Assembly: GCA_945872795.1 (NCBI GenBank)
Contig: CAMCAZ010000023.1
Location: forward strand, 1-47,466
DNA: 47,466 bases
Reading direction: 5' to 3'
Source of the DNA: Chryseobacterium gleum
Lineage (GTDB): Bacteria > Bacteroidota > Bacteroidia > Flavobacteriales_F > PHOS-HE28
Shown: piece after piece, positions 36,072 to 44,534 of the stretch
Numbering within the stretch: the stretch's first letter is position 1
Layout: each line of letters opens with the position of its first letter
The notes under the pieces: generated by a model
What the model saw: only the letters and a program-made list of their open reading frames with translations
Told to the model about the DNA's origin: nothing
The model's database searches: none
Program-made: the position numbers and the translations under genes

Positions 36072-36485
36072 TCACTCCGCCTTCAACGCGGCCAATTCCT
36101 GACCTGCGCCCAGGAGCTTCAGCAATCCGTCATCCATCTTGAAACTGTCCACCTTGCCGAGCATGCCGGTGATGGCCGTCTCCACGGGTTGGATGCCTTC
36201 GCAGTATTTCTTGGTGGAACCCACGCTGGGGAACTTCAGTGCAGTGCCTTCCAAGGTGTACTGGCCCATCAGGGAGTTGCATCCACCGAAGCCCTGCAAC
36301 TGATCACCGGCAAGCTTCAACCAGGGAGCTTCAGTGCCCTCCGGCAGTCCCAGGCTCTTGCCCGCAAGGCTCTGGAACACCCACTTCTTGCCCATCATCA
36401 AGGAGCCCATGTCGGTCACACTGTTGTTGCACGTGTTGGCGCTCAGGGTAACGAGGAGCAGAAGGCCTGCGAGCAGCTGTTTCAT
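36072..36485 (-). CDS. META-domain (HslJ-like) secreted protein
   Basis: The 137-residue protein has a signal peptide (about 1-18) ending SANTC. This is not a clean lipobox, so lipidation is uncertain. A META/DUF306 domain follows: KKWVFQSLAGK, LQGFGGCNSLMGQYTLEG and KFPSVGSTKKYCEG. The role is unknown; relatives are linked to envelope stress. It starts four bases after the dnaN stop, so is probably on that transcript. Confidence 0.85.
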   Translation of the reverse strand: MKQLLAGLLLLVTLSANTCNNSVTDMGSLMMGKKWVFQSLAGKSLGLPEGTEAPWLKLAGDQLQGFGGCNSLMGQYTLEGTALKFPSVGSTKKYCEGIQPVETAITGMLGKVDSFKMDDGLLKLLGAGQELAALKAE

Positions 36486-36489
36486 GGGG

Positions 36490-37611
36490 TCAGTTGTTGA
36501 GCATCACCGGCATCACCAGCATCAGCACATCCTCGCCCACTTCACCGGCCTCGCCGGGCAGCAGGATGCCCGCACGGTTCGGTGCGCTCATCTCCAGGAT
36601 CACATGCTCGGTGGTCAGGTTGTTCAGCATGTCCATCAGGAATCGCGAGTTGAACCCGATGGTGATCTCCTCGCCATCATAGGAGCAGGTGAGCTTCTCG
36701 TTCGCCTCGTTGGCGAAATCGAGGTCCTCGGCACTGATGGTGAGCTGGCTGCCGTTGATGTGCAGGCGCACCTGGTGGGTGGTCTTGTTGGCGAAGATGG
36801 ACACCCGGCGGATCGAGCTCAGGAAGGTGGCCCTATCGATGGTCAGTTTGTTCGGGTTCGTCTTCGGGATGACGGCCTCGTAATTGGGGTATTTGCCATC
36901 GATCAGGCGGCACACCAGCACGGTGTTGTCGAACTTGAAGGCCGCATTGTTCTCATTGAACTCCACGGTGACATCGGCGTTGGTCGCGGCCAGGGTGTTC
37001 TTCAGCAGGTTCAGCGGCTTCTTGGGCACGATGAACGAGGCGGCCTTGGGAGCCTGCACATCCGTGCGGCGGTAGCGCACCAGCTTGTGGGCATCGGTGG
37101 CCACGAAGCACACGTCCTCGGGGCTCAGTTCGAAGAAGATGCCGCTCATCACCGGACGCAGGTCATCGTTGCCGGTGGCGAAGAGCGTCTTGTTGATGGC
37201 CGCGGCCAAGGTCCCAGCGGGCATGGACAGGGTGGTGGGGTCCTCCAGCACGGGGCTCTTGGGGAACTCAGTGCCGTTGAAGCCGGTCATCTTGTACTTG
37301 CCCTGTTCGCTGTTGATCTCCACTCCGTGGTGCTTGCCATCGATGGTGAAGGTCAACGGCTGTTCGGGGAAGGCCTTCAGGGTGTCGAGCAGCAGGCGCG
37401 CTGGGATAGCCACACTGCCCTTTTCCTTGGCCTCCACGGCCATGGTGGCGGTGATGGTGGTCTCCAGGTCACTGGCGGTCACGGTCATCTGCTTGCCGTC
37501 GATCTCGAACAGGAAGTTATCGAGGATGGGGAGCGTATTGCTGCTGGCGAGCACCCCTTGAAGAAGTTGGAGCTGTTTAAGGAGCGCGGTACTGGATACG
37601 ATGAATTTCAT
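36490..37611 (-). CDS. dnaN: DNA polymerase III beta subunit (sliding clamp)
   Basis: The 373-residue protein has the three-domain clamp fold. Markers are KQLQLLQGVLASSNTLPIL near the start, FVATDAHKLVRYRR in the middle, and the C-terminal VMPVMLNN, close to the clamp tail MPMR. It is the processivity factor of replication. A TAACTTTG box and a perfect DnaA box lie upstream. In gliding Flavobacteriales dnaN often follows gldG; here a DUF4340 gene lies between them. Confidence 0.97.
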   Translation of the reverse strand: MKFIVSSTALLKQLQLLQGVLASSNTLPILDNFLFEIDGKQMTVTASDLETTITATMAVEAKEKGSVAIPARLLLDTLKAFPEQPLTFTIDGKHHGVEINSEQGKYKMTGFNGTEFPKSPVLEDPTTLSMPAGTLAAAINKTLFATGNDDLRPVMSGIFFELSPEDVCFVATDAHKLVRYRRTDVQAPKAASFIVPKKPLNLLKNTLAATNADVTVEFNENNAAFKFDNTVLVCRLIDGKYPNYEAVIPKTNPNKLTIDRATFLSSIRRVSIFANKTTHQVRLHINGSQLTISAEDLDFANEANEKLTCSYDGEEITIGFNSRFLMDMLNNLTTEHVILEMSAPNRAGILLPGEAGEVGEDVLMLVMPVMLNN

Positions 37612-37637
37612 CGGGGATAGGGTCGTTTTAAGTCAGG

Positions 37638-37645
37638 CAAAGTTA
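37638..37645 (-). promoter_or_regulatory. -7 promoter box of dnaN
   Basis: Minus-strand TAACTTTG fully matches TAnnTTTG and ends 26 bases before ATG 37611. Confidence 0.55.
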
Positions 37646-37694
37646 GACGGGCACCCCGGCGCACCGGGCACCACTTTTCAACACAAACGGGGGG

Positions 37695-37703
37695 TTATCC
37701 ACA
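37695..37703 (+). promoter_or_regulatory. Perfect DnaA box upstream of dnaN
   Basis: TTATCCACA is the consensus DnaA box. It lies 83 bases before the dnaN ATG and 49 bases upstream of its -7 box. Only one copy is seen in the 115-base gap, which fits a regulatory site more than an origin. Confidence 0.55.
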
Positions 37704-37726
37704 AGATCTGCGGCAGCCGGAACCCC

Positions 37727-38740
37727 TTACGGGAGCAGGTTTTCTGCTGGTTGAAGGATCGGGTCGAACAAGGGCCGCTGGATCACCACCATCAGGCTGT
37801 CCTCCACCAGCGCATGCATGCGGTTCACTTCGTACTTAGGCTGGTAGGTCAACGTGGGGTCCACCTCGCCCGTATAGGGCATGTACCAGAAGCGTACGCT
37901 GCGTTGGCGCCCGTCCCGGTCGGTGGTGGACACCACATGGTCCGGCGGCGTGGCCAGCAATGAATCCCGCGTGGCCGATTTCATGTCGCGGTCAATGATC
38001 TCGTAGTTCAACTGCTTGAAGGTCTGCAGGGTCATCTTCACCAGGCCGGTGTCCGTGGGCAGCGGTCTGCCACCGGCGTCCAGCATGCGCACGCGCCCAT
38101 CCTCCAGGTGCTCGATGGTGAACGGGGTTCCCGGACCGCGCGGCAGGTCCACCTTTACCTGCGCCAGCTCGAACAGGTCCGGGTAGCTCCACACGGTGGT
38201 GCTCCGCCAACTGTCCAGTTCGGTGCGGAATCGGGTGTTCAGCACACCGGTAAATCCGCTCATGCCCACCACGAAGGGCGCACTGCTCCGGCCTTTGTCG
38301 GGCAGCTCCAGCACCGCATAGGTGCCGAAGTTGTCCTTGGTGCCGTGTCCCACGATCCACACCTTGGAGGGCTTGTCCCCGCCTTGGTAGATCTCCACCC
38401 GCTTGGCGGCGGCGCCCATGATGCGCAACGCGGTGGCCTGGGCCTTTTTCGGTACGGGGCTCTTCACTTCCACGCGGCGGAAGGTCTTCAGCAGCAGCTC
38501 GATGTCGGACTGCCGGGCGATGTAGCGTTCGTTGAGGGACCAATATCCGTTGGCCCGTCGAAGATCGATGGTGTTCCCCGTAGGGTCCGCGATGAAGATG
38601 CGGTCCACACTGGCGGTGTCCGGTACGGCGAAATCACTGAGCGGTTGGTCCAGTGTGCTGGCCGCGGAGCGCTGCTGCAACCACCAGGCGATGCCGCCCA
38701 GCAGGACGACCACGAGGACCAACAGGAGTTTTCGGTTCAT
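37727..38740 (-). CDS. DUF4340 protein coupled to GldG
   Basis: The 337-residue protein has one N-terminal membrane helix (about 4-22) and a periplasmic region of repeated DUF4340 beta units. Examples are VDRIFIADPTGNTIDLRRANGYW (about 45-67) and FTIEHLEDGRVRMLD. DUF4340 genes often accompany GldG-type ABC-transporter genes. It overlaps gldG by four bases, so is probably a third, periplasmic part of the GldFG system. The exact role is unknown. Confidence 0.85.
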   Translation of the reverse strand: MNRKLLLVLVVVLLGGIAWWLQQRSAASTLDQPLSDFAVPDTASVDRIFIADPTGNTIDLRRANGYWSLNERYIARQSDIELLLKTFRRVEVKSPVPKKAQATALRIMGAAAKRVEIYQGGDKPSKVWIVGHGTKDNFGTYAVLELPDKGRSSAPFVVGMSGFTGVLNTRFRTELDSWRSTTVWSYPDLFELAQVKVDLPRGPGTPFTIEHLEDGRVRMLDAGGRPLPTDTGLVKMTLQTFKQLNYEIIDRDMKSATRDSLLATPPDHVVSTTDRDGRQRSVRFWYMPYTGEVDPTLTYQPKYEVNRMHALVEDSLMVVIQRPLFDPILQPAENLLP

Positions 38741-40509
38741 GACGGGGAGCTCATTCGACGGCGGCGCAGGACGTGGAACGCCAGTCCGCCAAGGATGGAA
38801 AGCACGATGGGCAGCACCGTGTTGAAGATCTGGATGGGCAACCGCTCCTGCTCGATGCGTTCGGGGTCCAATTGGCGCAGGGTGATCTCACGTGACCGGA
38901 TGCTGATCAGGCTCTTGTCATCCAAGAGGTAGTTCATCGCATTGATGATCAACTCCCGGTTGCCGTAGATCTTGGCGTTGGCGTAGCGGTCGAACCCCAG
39001 CATATAGTACATGCCCTTGCTCGCATCCACCCGATTGGCGATCACATCCCCATCGCTGATCACCACCTGTGCGTTGGGCGGGCTATGCTGCCTGAAGGCC
39101 ACGTTCTCATCCTCCCGGAAGGCAGGCGGAAGGCGGTCGGTGTAGGCCGATGTGAACCGTCCCTCCAGCAATACCGCCAGGGGCAGGTAGGGCGTGCTCC
39201 GCTTGTCGAAGCCCATGTCCATTTCCACCATGTTCAGGCTCACCCGCACCGGATTGCGCTGCGCGAAGCTGGCCGGTGACGAGGTGAGGAGGATGGTCTT
39301 TTTCACACTGTCCACCCCGATGGTGTCGATGCTGCTCGCGAAACGCAGATGCACCGGGTCGATGTTGGCCACGATGGGGTGTGTGCTCTGTGGGATCGAG
39401 ACCGGCTCGAAGTACCAGGGAAAACGCTCCAGTTTCCGCTGGTTGCCGTAGGGCTGGGTGTAGATCTCGATCGGCGCGCAGCTGCGATCCAGCACCAGGT
39501 CGTGGTTCACGCGCACGCCATAGCTGAACAGCAGTTCGTGGATGCCCAGCTCATGGGGCACGGCGATGGAGAACTGGTTCCGGCGAAGGCTGTCCAGGTT
39601 CGCGTTCATGGCATCCACCAGCCACAGGACCTTGCCCCCGTTCATCACGAACTGGTCGATCACATAACGGTCACGGTCGCTGAACACGCTGTCCGGCTTC
39701 GCGATCACCAGGGCCTCCAGGTCGTTCACGCGGTGGCGCATCACTTCCACCTTCTGGCTCAGGGCATCGATGCGGTCATCGATGCGGATGCGTTTCACCT
39801 CGTATAGTTCCTCCAGCGCCTTGGTCACATCCATCACCTGCATCGCATCCAGTTCACCATGGCCTTCCAGGAATCCGATCCGTGGACGGCGTTGTGCGGT
39901 GACCTTCCGGAAGGCACTGGCCATCTCATACTCCAGGTTGTTGATGGAGCGGTTCACGATGTCGGCATCCGGCGACCTCAACTGGGTCTTCAGCAGCTGA
40001 ACGGGAATGGTCTTGTCGCGATAGGTGATCAGTGCACCCGGGAACACGATGCGTTCGGTGTAGGTTCCCTTTTCACGCAGTCGTATGCTGCTGTACGTCA
40101 GTCCCTGCTTCTGCAGGTCGTCATAAACTTCGTTCCTGGTCTTTGTGTCGGGACTTTCGTTGGGGTCCACGAAGCTGTAGTGGATGCGTTCCGGCTGGTG
40201 GATCCGCATCTCGTCCAGCAGGTCGCGCGTGGCCTGTGAAAGCCGCTCCAGGTCGGCGGGCAGCTCCCCGCTCAGGTACACCTTCACGTAGATCTCTCCA
40301 TCCAATCCTTCCACCAGCTCGCGGGTCGCTTCGGTCAGGGTGTAGCGCTTCTCCGAGGTGAGGTCGGCGCGCAGGCGGAAGAAGGAGCCGATGTACAGCA
40401 CCAGCAGCACGAGGGCCAAGCCCAGCGACAGCTCGAGCAGGTCTCCCGCGCGATGGCTGCGACGCCCCGAGGGCTTGGTGCTATCCGTGGGACCCTTGGC
40501 CATTACCAA
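38737..40509 (-). CDS. gldG: GldG: gliding-motility ABC transporter auxiliary protein
   Basis: The 590-residue protein has membrane helices near 28-46 and 560-578, with a large periplasmic part between. It has the ABC-transporter auxiliary form: KRYTLTEATRELVEGLDGEIYVKVYLSG (start of the periplasmic part), then GKVLWLVDAMN and a final helix. It works with GldF and the ATPase GldA (not in the window) in gliding or type IX secretion of Flavobacteriales. Its start overlaps gldF by seven bases. Confidence 0.92.
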   Translation of the reverse strand: MVMAKGPTDSTKPSGRRSHRAGDLLELSLGLALVLLVLYIGSFFRLRADLTSEKRYTLTEATRELVEGLDGEIYVKVYLSGELPADLERLSQATRDLLDEMRIHQPERIHYSFVDPNESPDTKTRNEVYDDLQKQGLTYSSIRLREKGTYTERIVFPGALITYRDKTIPVQLLKTQLRSPDADIVNRSINNLEYEMASAFRKVTAQRRPRIGFLEGHGELDAMQVMDVTKALEELYEVKRIRIDDRIDALSQKVEVMRHRVNDLEALVIAKPDSVFSDRDRYVIDQFVMNGGKVLWLVDAMNANLDSLRRNQFSIAVPHELGIHELLFSYGVRVNHDLVLDRSCAPIEIYTQPYGNQRKLERFPWYFEPVSIPQSTHPIVANIDPVHLRFASSIDTIGVDSVKKTILLTSSPASFAQRNPVRVSLNMVEMDMGFDKRSTPYLPLAVLLEGRFTSAYTDRLPPAFREDENVAFRQHSPPNAQVVISDGDVIANRVDASKGMYYMLGFDRYANAKIYGNRELIINAMNYLLDDKSLISIRSREITLRQLDPERIEQERLPIQIFNTVLPIVLSILGGLAFHVLRRRRMSSPS

Positions 40510-41228
40510 CGTCGGCTTTGGAGCGCAGCGCGCGTGAGCAGCAGGAAGATGACGATCACCCCACCGAAGTACAAGGCATCTCGCAGGTCAATCACGCCCC
40601 GGCTCATGCTCATGTAGTGCTCCTGGATGCCGATGCTGCGAATGATGCCCTCCGATCCGCCGAAGGCCTCGTAGCTCGCCACGAGGTCGAAGCCCAGGTA
40701 AAGAAAGAAACAGCTGAACACCGCGATCAGAAAGGAGATGATCTGGCTGTCGGTGAGCGACGATGCGAACACCCCGACCGCAGCGAAGGAGGATGCCAGG
40801 AAGAGCAGGCCTATGTACGAGCCCATGATGCCTCCCGTATCGAGGTTCCCTCGGGGAACAGCAAGGTCATGCAGGGAGTACCAATAGACCAGGGTGGGCA
40901 GCAGGGACAGCACGATCAGGACCACCGAGGCGATGTATTTCGCCAGCACGATCTGCAGTTCGGTCAAGGGCTTGGTGAGCAGGATCTCCAATGTGCCCGT
41001 GCGGCGCTCTTCGCTGAAGCTCCGCATCGTCACGGCCGGCACCAGAAAGAGGAAGATCCACGGCGCGGAGAAGAACAAGGGCCCCAGATCGGCGTAACCG
41101 AGGTCCAGGATGTTATCCGGGAACACCCAGAGCAGAAGGCCTGTGATCAGCAGGAACACCACGATCACAATGTGACCGATCAGCGACCCGATGAAGCCTT
41201 TGATCTCCTTGAAAATGAGTGCACGCAT
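40503..41228 (-). CDS. gldF: GldF: gliding-motility ABC transporter permease
   Basis: The product is 241 residues from ATG 41228. The ORF open to 41345 adds an unlikely N-terminus and runs across a promoter-like box. About six membrane helices are seen with the ABC-2 permease pattern TMRSFSEERRTGTLEILLTKPLTELQIVLAKY, in parts from about 67. It is the first gene of the gldF-gldG-DUF4340 operon. A TATCTTGG box lies 14 bases upstream. Confidence 0.92.
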   Translation of the reverse strand: MRALIFKEIKGFIGSLIGHIVIVVFLLITGLLLWVFPDNILDLGYADLGPLFFSAPWIFLFLVPAVTMRSFSEERRTGTLEILLTKPLTELQIVLAKYIASVVLIVLSLLPTLVYWYSLHDLAVPRGNLDTGGIMGSYIGLLFLASSFAAVGVFASSLTDSQIISFLIAVFSCFFLYLGFDLVASYEAFGGSEGIIRSIGIQEHYMSMSRGVIDLRDALYFGGVIVIFLLLTRAALQSRRW

Positions 41229-41242
41229 GTGGAAAACGGGTG

Positions 41243-41250
41243 CCAAGATA
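41243..41250 (-). promoter_or_regulatory. Candidate -7 box of gldF
   Basis: Minus-strand TATCTTGG matches TAnnTTTG except at one position and ends 14 bases before ATG 41228. Confidence 0.35.
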
Positions 41251-41362
41251 CTCCGGTGATCGCTCACCGCATTTGCCGTTCCTCGCTGCATCACGCAGCC
41301 CGCCGGGGAGTGCCATGGACCGCACCGCAAGGGGGCGGTGCGCATTGGGCGTTCTTCCGATA

Positions 41363-42250
41363 TCAGAACTCGATCACCGACTTGCGTGGCTTCCTCTGCG
41401 GTTTCCGGGGGATCTTCTCCTCATCCGTGTTGCAGTAGTTCCGCACGATGAACTGGGCATCCTTGTCGCCCAGTTCACCGCTGGCCCGCCAATCGGCACA
41501 GGCTGCTTCCTTGTCCTGCAGGTTGTAATGGCAGTCGGCCCGGTAGTAATGGGCTTCCTTCAGGTCCACATCACCCGCATCGATCACGGTGGTGAAGTGG
41601 GGAATGGCCTCCGCATACCGTTTCGCCTCGAAGAGCTGCACTGCCAGGCTCATGGTGACACTGGGGATCTTCGGGTCGATGGCCAGGGCAGCTTCCAGGT
41701 CCGCCAGTCCTTTCTCGTCCTGGTACAAAGCCCCATGCACCACACCGCGCAGCAGCAGTGCCAGTGCATCGTTCGGACGAAGGTCCAGGGAGCGGTCCAG
41801 GTCGCGCAGGGCGCCGTCCCAGTTCTGCCCGATGTAATTGGCGCAGGCACGGTTGTACCACGCGTCCGGGTCCTTGGGGTCCAGGTCGATGGCCCGGTCC
41901 GCATCCCGCATGGCCTCCTTCACCCGTCCCTCGGTGACATGGATGGCGGAACGGCTCACGTACAGCCGTGCATCCTGGTCGTTGAGCTTCTCGGCCCGGG
42001 TGTAATCCAGCAGGGCGCCGTGGAGGTTCTGCTGGCGCTGGCGGATGTCTCCGCGGAGCTTGTAGCCGCCGGGGATGGTCTCATCCATGCTGATGGCCGA
42101 ATCGGCATGGGTCAGGGCCACATCGTACTGGGCGGCACCATAGGCCACTCTCGCCTGCTGGAGATGTGCCGCGGCATCGAGGGGCGAAGCGGGCTGGGCC
42201 AGAAGCAGGCCGGGGATGATCACCAGTGCGGAAAAAAGCGTTCGGAGCAT
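41363..42250 (-). CDS. Secreted TPR protein
   Basis: The 295-residue protein has a signal peptide (about 1-18, ending LLAQ) and seven or eight consecutive TPR units (about 25-265), such as AWYNRACANYIGQNWDGALRDL and ALLLRGVVHGALYQDEKGL. The tail is strongly basic (RKPQRKPRKS). It is probably periplasmic and binds other proteins. It lies 134 bases upstream of gldF on the same strand, separated by a promoter-like box. A GATCTTCG motif lies four bases before its ATG. Confidence 0.85.
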   Translation of the reverse strand: MLRTLFSALVIIPGLLLAQPASPLDAAAHLQQARVAYGAAQYDVALTHADSAISMDETIPGGYKLRGDIRQRQQNLHGALLDYTRAEKLNDQDARLYVSRSAIHVTEGRVKEAMRDADRAIDLDPKDPDAWYNRACANYIGQNWDGALRDLDRSLDLRPNDALALLLRGVVHGALYQDEKGLADLEAALAIDPKIPSVTMSLAVQLFEAKRYAEAIPHFTTVIDAGDVDLKEAHYYRADCHYNLQDKEAACADWRASGELGDKDAQFIVRNYCNTDEEKIPRKPQRKPRKSVIEF

Positions 42251-42350
42251 GGGACGAAGATCGCAGAATGAGGACGTGAAAGCCAGCGACGGACGCCGAG
42301 CATGTGAAAGCGGGCGATGAAAGGACCGTGCCGATCGTTCGGAGAATGCT

Positions 42351-42644
42351 CTATTGCTGGTACTCCCGGTCGATGGTCCACGCTTCAGCCGGCGCCTCGA
42401 AAAGAGCCTTCACCACCGGCCAGACATCGGCGAACACTTCGGACCGACGATAGGCCTCCAGGTCGTCCGGACCATCCCAATGACTGTGGGTGAAGAAGAC
42501 CCGTGGGTCTTTCACATTGTGCCACAGTTCGAGGTAGCGACAACCAGGGAACCCGCGGATGCGTGGCGCCCAACCTTGGAAGAGCTCCTGGAAACGGGGA
42601 ACTTCCTCGGCCCTGAACGTCATCTTCACCAAACGGATGGTCAT
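42351..42644 (-). CDS. Antibiotic biosynthesis monooxygenase-domain protein
   Basis: The 97-residue protein is a single ABM-type ferredoxin-like domain. The usual pattern is seen: an N-terminal strand VKMTFR, then FPGCRYLELWHNVKDPRVFFTHSHWDGPDDLEAYRRS and helix VKALF, in the expected order. Small proteins of this type include heme-degrading and quinone-oxidising enzymes, but most have no known substrate. It starts 11 bases after the SAM hydrolase stop. Confidence 0.85.
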   Translation of the reverse strand: MTIRLVKMTFRAEEVPRFQELFQGWAPRIRGFPGCRYLELWHNVKDPRVFFTHSHWDGPDDLEAYRRSEVFADVWPVVKALFEAPAEAWTIDREYQQ

Positions 42645-42655
42645 GCCGGCAAAGG

Positions 42656-43462
42656 TCAGCCACGCGTGTCAATGTCCACGCGCACGGGAGCGTTCACTTC
42701 CACGCCGAACAGTCGCGCGGCACCACCTCCATGTCCTTCCACACCCTTGTTCACGGCGATCTCCAGCAGACCCATGGCATTGAAGAAGGCCACGCGCTCA
42801 CCCAGCAGTACATCGCTGTAGGTGGAGTGCAGGCGGGTGATATCATCTTCGGAGGAAGCAAAGCCGATGCGCAAGGAACGTCCCCGTGCCACTTCGTCCA
42901 GCACCGATCGTCGGATGTTGGTCACCAGGTTGCCATAGCTGTCGATGTAGATCACCTTCCCGCGGATGCTGTTCTGGTCCAGGGCCGGTTGGAAGCCGAT
43001 CTGCTCCTTGATGGTGACCACCTTGCGGCCGATGACATCCGCCGTGCCACCCCGCGCCAGGTGGCAGGCGGCGGCCACGAAGACGCTCTTGGTGGGAAAG
43101 GTCACGTGGTCGTCCTCGATCTTCATCGTCAGCTCGTAGGCCTCGTGGGGCTTGCCATCAAAGAGGAGCGAGAAGATCCCGTTGTCCGCCCCGATGAAGA
43201 AATGACCATCGTGTTTGACCACCAGGTGCGGGGTCTGTCCGTCAGCCTCGGGGTTCACACCGATGATGTGGATGGTGCCGCGCGGGAACTCGGGGTAGGT
43301 GTTGCGCAGGACGAAGGCGGCCTGCGCATTGTCGAATGGCTTGATGCAATGGCTCACATCCACAATGATCGCCGTGGGATGCTGCCTAAGGATGGCGCCC
43401 TTCACCACGGCCACGTAATGGTCCTTCAGGCCCATGTCGGTGGTGAGGGTGATGATGGCCAT
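42656..43462 (-). CDS. SAM hydrolase / adenosyl-chloride synthase family (DUF62)
   Basis: The 268-residue protein has the family N-terminal ITLTTDMGLKDHYVAVVKGAIL, with the conserved Asp and Lys-Asp-His region. GADNGIFS and IYIDSYGNLVTNI follow. The DH-S-N style active-site pieces match S-adenosyl-L-methionine hydroxide adenosyltransferases rather than halogenases, since no halide-site insert is visible. It cleaves SAM to adenosine and methionine. It is first of a pair with the ABM gene. Confidence 0.88.
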   Translation of the reverse strand: MAIITLTTDMGLKDHYVAVVKGAILRQHPTAIIVDVSHCIKPFDNAQAAFVLRNTYPEFPRGTIHIIGVNPEADGQTPHLVVKHDGHFFIGADNGIFSLLFDGKPHEAYELTMKIEDDHVTFPTKSVFVAAACHLARGGTADVIGRKVVTIKEQIGFQPALDQNSIRGKVIYIDSYGNLVTNIRRSVLDEVARGRSLRIGFASSEDDITRLHSTYSDVLLGERVAFFNAMGLLEIAVNKGVEGHGGGAARLFGVEVNAPVRVDIDTRG

Positions 43463-43492
43463 GGTCAGTATGCGGAAAGCAAAGGCAAGGGC

Positions 43493-43500
43493 TACCTTCG
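43493..43500 (+). promoter_or_regulatory. Candidate -7 box of phoH
   Basis: TACCTTCG, one mismatch to TAnnTTTG, ends 65 bases before the TTG start of phoH. It lies in the 103-base gap between divergent genes. Confidence 0.35.
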
Positions 43501-43565
43501 GCGCGTAAAACTACCGGAGCTTGAAACCGGCCCAAGGGCCAAGTTCCTAACGATCCAATGTTACT

Positions 43566-44534
43566 TTGATCGAGAAGCTCATCACCATCATCGGCGTCGA
43601 CCCTGTGGATGTCCTGGGGTCCAACGACGCCAACTTGCGGTTGATCAAGCCCCTGTTCCCCAAGCTGAACATCGTGGCCCGTGGCGATACGGTGAAGGTC
43701 ACCGGGGCAGAGACGGATATCGCCCGCTTTGAGGAACGGTTCAAGGAGCTCGTGGAGCATGTATCCCGTTTCAACGACCTGCCCCGCAAAGTACTCGATG
43801 ACATCATGGGCACCGGCGAACGCAGCGAGGGTGGCTCCGACGATGCCGATGTGCTGGTCTACGGCAATGCCGGCCTGAGGGTGAAGGCCCGCACCCTGAA
43901 CCAGCAGAAACTGGTGAAGGCCGTTGCTGAAAGCGACATGGTCTTCGCCATCGGCCCGGCCGGCACCGGCAAGACCTACACGGCGGTGGCCCTGGCCGTG
44001 AAAGCGTTGAAAGAGCGCAAGGTCAGGCGCATCATTCTCACGCGGCCAGCGGTGGAGGCGGGGGAGAACCTCGGCTTCCTGCCCGGTGACCTGCGCGAAA
44101 AGCTCGATCCCTACCTGCAACCGCTCTACGATGCGCTCAAGGACATGATCCCCGCCACGCGGTTGGCTGATCACCTCGACGAAGGGGTCATTCAGATCGC
44201 ACCGCTCGCCTTCATGCGCGGCCGTACCCTTGACCACGCTTTCGTGATCCTGGACGAGGCGCAGAATGCCACGTTGCCCCAGTTGAAGATGTTCCTCACC
44301 CGCATGGGCCGCAATGCCAAATTCGTCATCACGGGTGATGTGACCCAGGTGGACCTGCCCGACCGCCAGCCCAGTGGCCTGACGCCGGCTGTGGACATGC
44401 TGCGGAACGTGGAAGGCATTACGGTCATCGAGCTCACCGAACAGGACGTCATCCGGCACGAACTGGTGACCCGCGTGCTGGTCGCCTTCCGTGAACTGGA
44501 GAAGAAGAACGACAAGAAGGATCGCCCCCGATGA
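43566..44534 (+). CDS. PhoH family ATPase
   Basis: The product is 322 residues if started at TTG 43566. An in-frame stop at 43548-43550 leaves no upstream ATG or GTG in this frame. The N-terminus (IEKLITIIGVDPVDVLG) matches the family as far as I can tell. Walker A GPAGTGKT is at 130-137 and Walker B FVILDEAQNAT follows, with RPAVEAGENLGFLPGDL between. PhoH is an ATPase thought to act on RNA. A three-codon ORF overlaps the start. purC overlaps its end by four bases. Confidence 0.92.
   Translation: MIEKLITIIGVDPVDVLGSNDANLRLIKPLFPKLNIVARGDTVKVTGAETDIARFEERFKELVEHVSRFNDLPRKVLDDIMGTGERSEGGSDDADVLVYGNAGLRVKARTLNQQKLVKAVAESDMVFAIGPAGTGKTYTAVALAVKALKERKVRRIILTRPAVEAGENLGFLPGDLREKLDPYLQPLYDALKDMIPATRLADHLDEGVIQIAPLAFMRGRTLDHAFVILDEAQNATLPQLKMFLTRMGRNAKFVITGDVTQVDLPDRQPSGLTPAVDMLRNVEGITVIELTEQDVIRHELVTRVLVAFRELEKKNDKKDRPR

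Noticed and set aside
37695-37703. Origin of replication at the dnaN upstream region
   Set aside because: Only one DnaA box and no AT-rich unwinding stretch; a regulatory site is more likely.
42731-43732. A 333-codon plus-strand ORF opposite the SAM hydrolase
   Set aside because: It crosses the gap between divergent genes and into phoH in another frame, with no conserved motif.
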